From NCBI GenBank assembly GCA_018881555.1, contig JACAXG010000070.1, forward strand, positions 3,224,001 through 3,288,000: a DNA stretch of 64,000 bases. The letters are read 5' to 3'. This DNA is from Amblyornis subalaris. Lineage: Eukaryota > Chordata > Aves > Passeriformes > Ptilonorhynchidae. A model generated the notes under the pieces. The model was not told where the DNA came from. It searched no databases and was given only the letters and a program-made list of their open reading frames with translations. Of the stretch, positions 61,321-64,000 are shown in pieces. A program made the translations under genes and the position numbers. Within the stretch, counting starts at the first letter, position 1; each line of letters starts with the position of its first letter.

Positions 61321-64000
61321 TGTAGAAGGCCTGCTCAAAATATCTCTAAAATACTTCTCAGCTGAAAAGTCTGTAGAGTAATGTCTAATTAGAAAGAAAA
61401 AAACCCCAAGGTAGAAAACCCTGACACATGGAACCCAACCCTCTCTAGATAAGCCCCACCATTCAGATAACTGCANATACTGTTTTGAGCACTAAGAAGC
61501 CCATGTGCCCCTCAAGAACAACTAACAAATATTAAAAGTAGAGCAGACAGTTATCACAAAATGATGCCCTACAGACAACACACGAAAAACTAACGNATTT
61601 AAGAGGATTGATTCTGAAATGCAAAAGATAAAGTAAATTTCTTGTACCTAAGTTTTCTTAATTTTAAAATCAATTTTCAGATGGAATGTAAAGTATGACT
61701 TCCTGGAAAGAAGATTTTTGGCAATATATTCAATATTCCTCATTTCAAATTCTTGTTCAGGACTTTTAACAACCTTCTACATCCAAGCTGTCAAAGCCCA
61801 ACAGCTTCCTCTGGAATGGCTATTCCTGTCCAAAGAAGTAACTCATGTTTTAATCTAATGTGCTGAACAGTTGTCTAACAGAGTGGCATTTGCTCCTTAT
61901 ACCACTAATTACCTCTGCATTTTGACTGAAATGGGGCAAAGACCCACTGGTGTGTTTTTCTAAAATGTCTATCACTCCAGCATGAAGATGCCAGCTGCAT
62001 ACTGAAAATCAACGTGACTGAGCACCAAAAGGCCAAACATCTCCCTCCCACTAACTGATTTGTTCTACTCTACGGGAGAGCATCTAATCAGGCATTTTCC
62101 AGGATGACAATCACTATCCTACAATTCTTTTACTGGAAGAGCTTATCAATTAGACAAGAGACTGTGATGTTCCTAGAAACACTGGGACTTCAGTCANTCT
62201 TGACCTCAATGCTCAAGGACTCCCCTTTTTATCGTCCTGGTACTGGGAGATGTTCAGGCTAGATCCTGCCCACATTTACCCTGTGTACCACACAGCGTGG
62301 CAGCAAGGAAGATAAGACTTCAAGAAATGTGATTTCACCCTGCTACACATTTTTAGTTGAGGATTACTGCCTTAAATCAGATTTTTTCATGGACTAGTGC
62401 AAACTCTGCTGTAACAGACTCTCTTATATGAACTATTTTCAAAGCTAAGAGGAAGTCAGAAAGTTCTTGTATGAAAGTTTATTTTTCAATCCAAAGGTCA
62501 TCTCAATTCTGAAGAGCCATCTGTTCATGTTGTATTGAAACATTTTTTATCATCACATATTTTTAAATTAATGTTATAACGGGAAAAACAACAAATACAT
62601 GAAAAACAGTTGAAAATATAATTTTAAAATGCTGNGATAATTTTTCAAAAATAATTGTAAAGTGGTGTTCTAGAGAAAAATGTAAATCACTATTAAATTG
62701 TATTGAAAATGTTATTGGGTTTTTTTTTAATTCAACGGTTTGACCACTTCTAAGCTTGAAGGACAAAATTCAGCATCCCACTGTGCCTGAGATGATCCTA
62801 GCCTTCAGTAGCAAGCCATGGAAGGGACAGACACGGATTACTCTAGCAGAACTTCAAATAAATACATATATGGAGGTATGGAAGGAAGCCATACTACTCT
62901 TTAGACCAGGAAAAAATGGAAAAAAACCCACTCTGTGACTTCTTACGGCCATCTGGATACCTGACAGCAGTAACTGTAACCCAAAGAAAACAAGATAGAG
63001 CTTGGCAACCAGAGAAAGATGCTTTCAATATGGGGCAGAGAGAAACAACAAAATACCTCCTATTATTCATCCAAGTCAACTTCCATCCCAATGGCACTTT
63101 CTGCCAATTTTCAAAAATACAGCTTGTCTTTGGACAAACCTCTGACTTCTGTAAACAATAGCATGATTTGGAAAGCAACAAAAAAGCTCGGAAATTATGA
63201 GTTAAACACTGTTCATGTATTAACAGGAGTCAGTCCTCTTTCTCCATAAGGCTTCCAGAGGCTCCCTGATGGACTGTCAGCACCATAAAAATTTCATTCA
63301 ATTCTAATCTATTTTGGTAAACAATAAAAATACTTTCTTGAAAGTCATGCTAACCTTACCAGAATGCAGCGGTAGTGTACTAGTACACTAGAAGATTTCT
63401 TAGAGCAAAGAAAATCTAAAACTATTTTCAAAAAGAAGGCTTTCCAGTCCAAATATGAGGTTTTTTTCCATTTGGTATCCAAAGAACAGCTCTTCTTTAC
63501 TTTATAATATCTCAGGCTATAGCAAAGTTTCACATTCTAGCTGAATGAAGAGCAAGTAAACACACCTTTTAATGTAAGGGAGGTATGAAGAGAGTACCAC
63601 TAGAAAAAGTAAACATATTAAGGGGTTGGTTTTCTTTTTTCTTTTCTTTCTTTCTCTTTCTTCCTTTTTTTGAACATCTCCCACAGAGTGAATTATCCCA
63701 ATATCCTGCAATATAAACCACAACAGTCTCTCATAATTTACCTGTGAATACATTTCTTAACGTCTTTATTTACAGATTTTCCCTCAAATCTACCTGATAA
63801 GGAAATGACAACTCAAAAACACTACAGAAAAGGGGAAAATAAATGGCTGAAGTGTAATGCATACACTTATTCTCATATCCTTGTACAGCTACAGTTTTCT
63901 GTTCANCCAAGTTTTATTCCCAGGCAAGTACTACTATTTTTAAAATTACCTCTGTCTGCTAAGACAGAAGTGACCTGGTCTCCCTTCTTACACACTCATG
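61321..64000. other. AT-rich stretch, no gene recognised
   Basis: No repeat family recognised. Holds an 18-bp palindrome (63373-63390), a pyrimidine tract (63632-63672) and an acceptor-preceded frame running to the window edge (63776-64000, see findings). Confidence 0.45.
63373..63390. repeat. 18-bp perfect palindrome
   Basis: TAGTGTACTAGTACACTA equals its own reverse complement over all 18 bases. No known binding site is implied. Confidence 0.8.

Noticed and set aside
1..64000. CRISPR array, prokaryotic defence system or mobile gene cassette
   Set aside because: No regularly spaced direct repeats, no bacterial-type operons and no ribosome-binding sites. The repeat content is that of a vertebrate (bird) genome.

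Overview
The window reads as non-coding bird DNA: AT-rich, intergenic or deep-intronic, and populated by CR1 non-LTR retrotransposon (LINE) fragments and two solo long terminal repeats (LTRs) of types familiar to me from bird genomes. The avian assignment rests on several CR1 3' ends of the kind that finish in ATTCTATG-like sequence, on those two LTRs, and on the absence of mammal-type L1 or Alu sequence. I recognise no functional protein-coding gene, rRNA, tRNA or known small RNA, and no CRISPR or prokaryotic feature. Most long open frames either lie inside repeats or are about the length chance would give.

Layout. 0-9.9 kb holds a worn MIR-like SINE, a block with a perfect RFX X-box, an ancient CR1/L3-like remnant read on the minus strand (about 3.7-4.3 kb), two GC-richer patches (5.9-6.5 and 7.6-8.1 kb) and a conserved-looking block at 8.15-8.4 kb with homeodomain, PAR-bZIP and octamer motifs. 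A solo LTR lies at 9.96-10.47 kb. 10.5-21.7 kb is almost featureless, apart from a weak two-exon gene candidate on the minus strand at 18.8-19.1 kb. A minus-strand CR1 lies at 21.7-22.1 kb. A complete solo LTR, flanked by the 5-bp duplication TTAAC, lies at 23.99-24.96 kb. Inverted repeats and a palindrome-rich block follow at 26.4-26.9 kb, then a plus-strand CR1 at 29.67-30.38 kb, an (AT)n tract at 32.6 kb and another conserved-looking block at 33.3-33.6 kb. Minus-strand CR1 pieces lie at 34.15 and 34.3-34.57 kb. The clearest structure is a nest at 36.5-38.8 kb, where a younger CR1 has landed inside a much older one. Another minus-strand CR1 lies at 44.86-45.18 kb and a plus-strand, internally deleted CR1 at 60.3-61.3 kb.

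Nothing here works together as a pathway. All CR1 copies are 5' truncated, and none keeps an intact reverse transcriptase. Two observations stand out. Single undetermined bases (n) are concentrated in 33.0-43.7 kb. The repeat record also includes a nested insertion, a deletion at a short repeat and an intact target-site duplication. Proposed exons and regulatory blocks are inferences from splice-like signals, reading frames and motif content, and are scored low.
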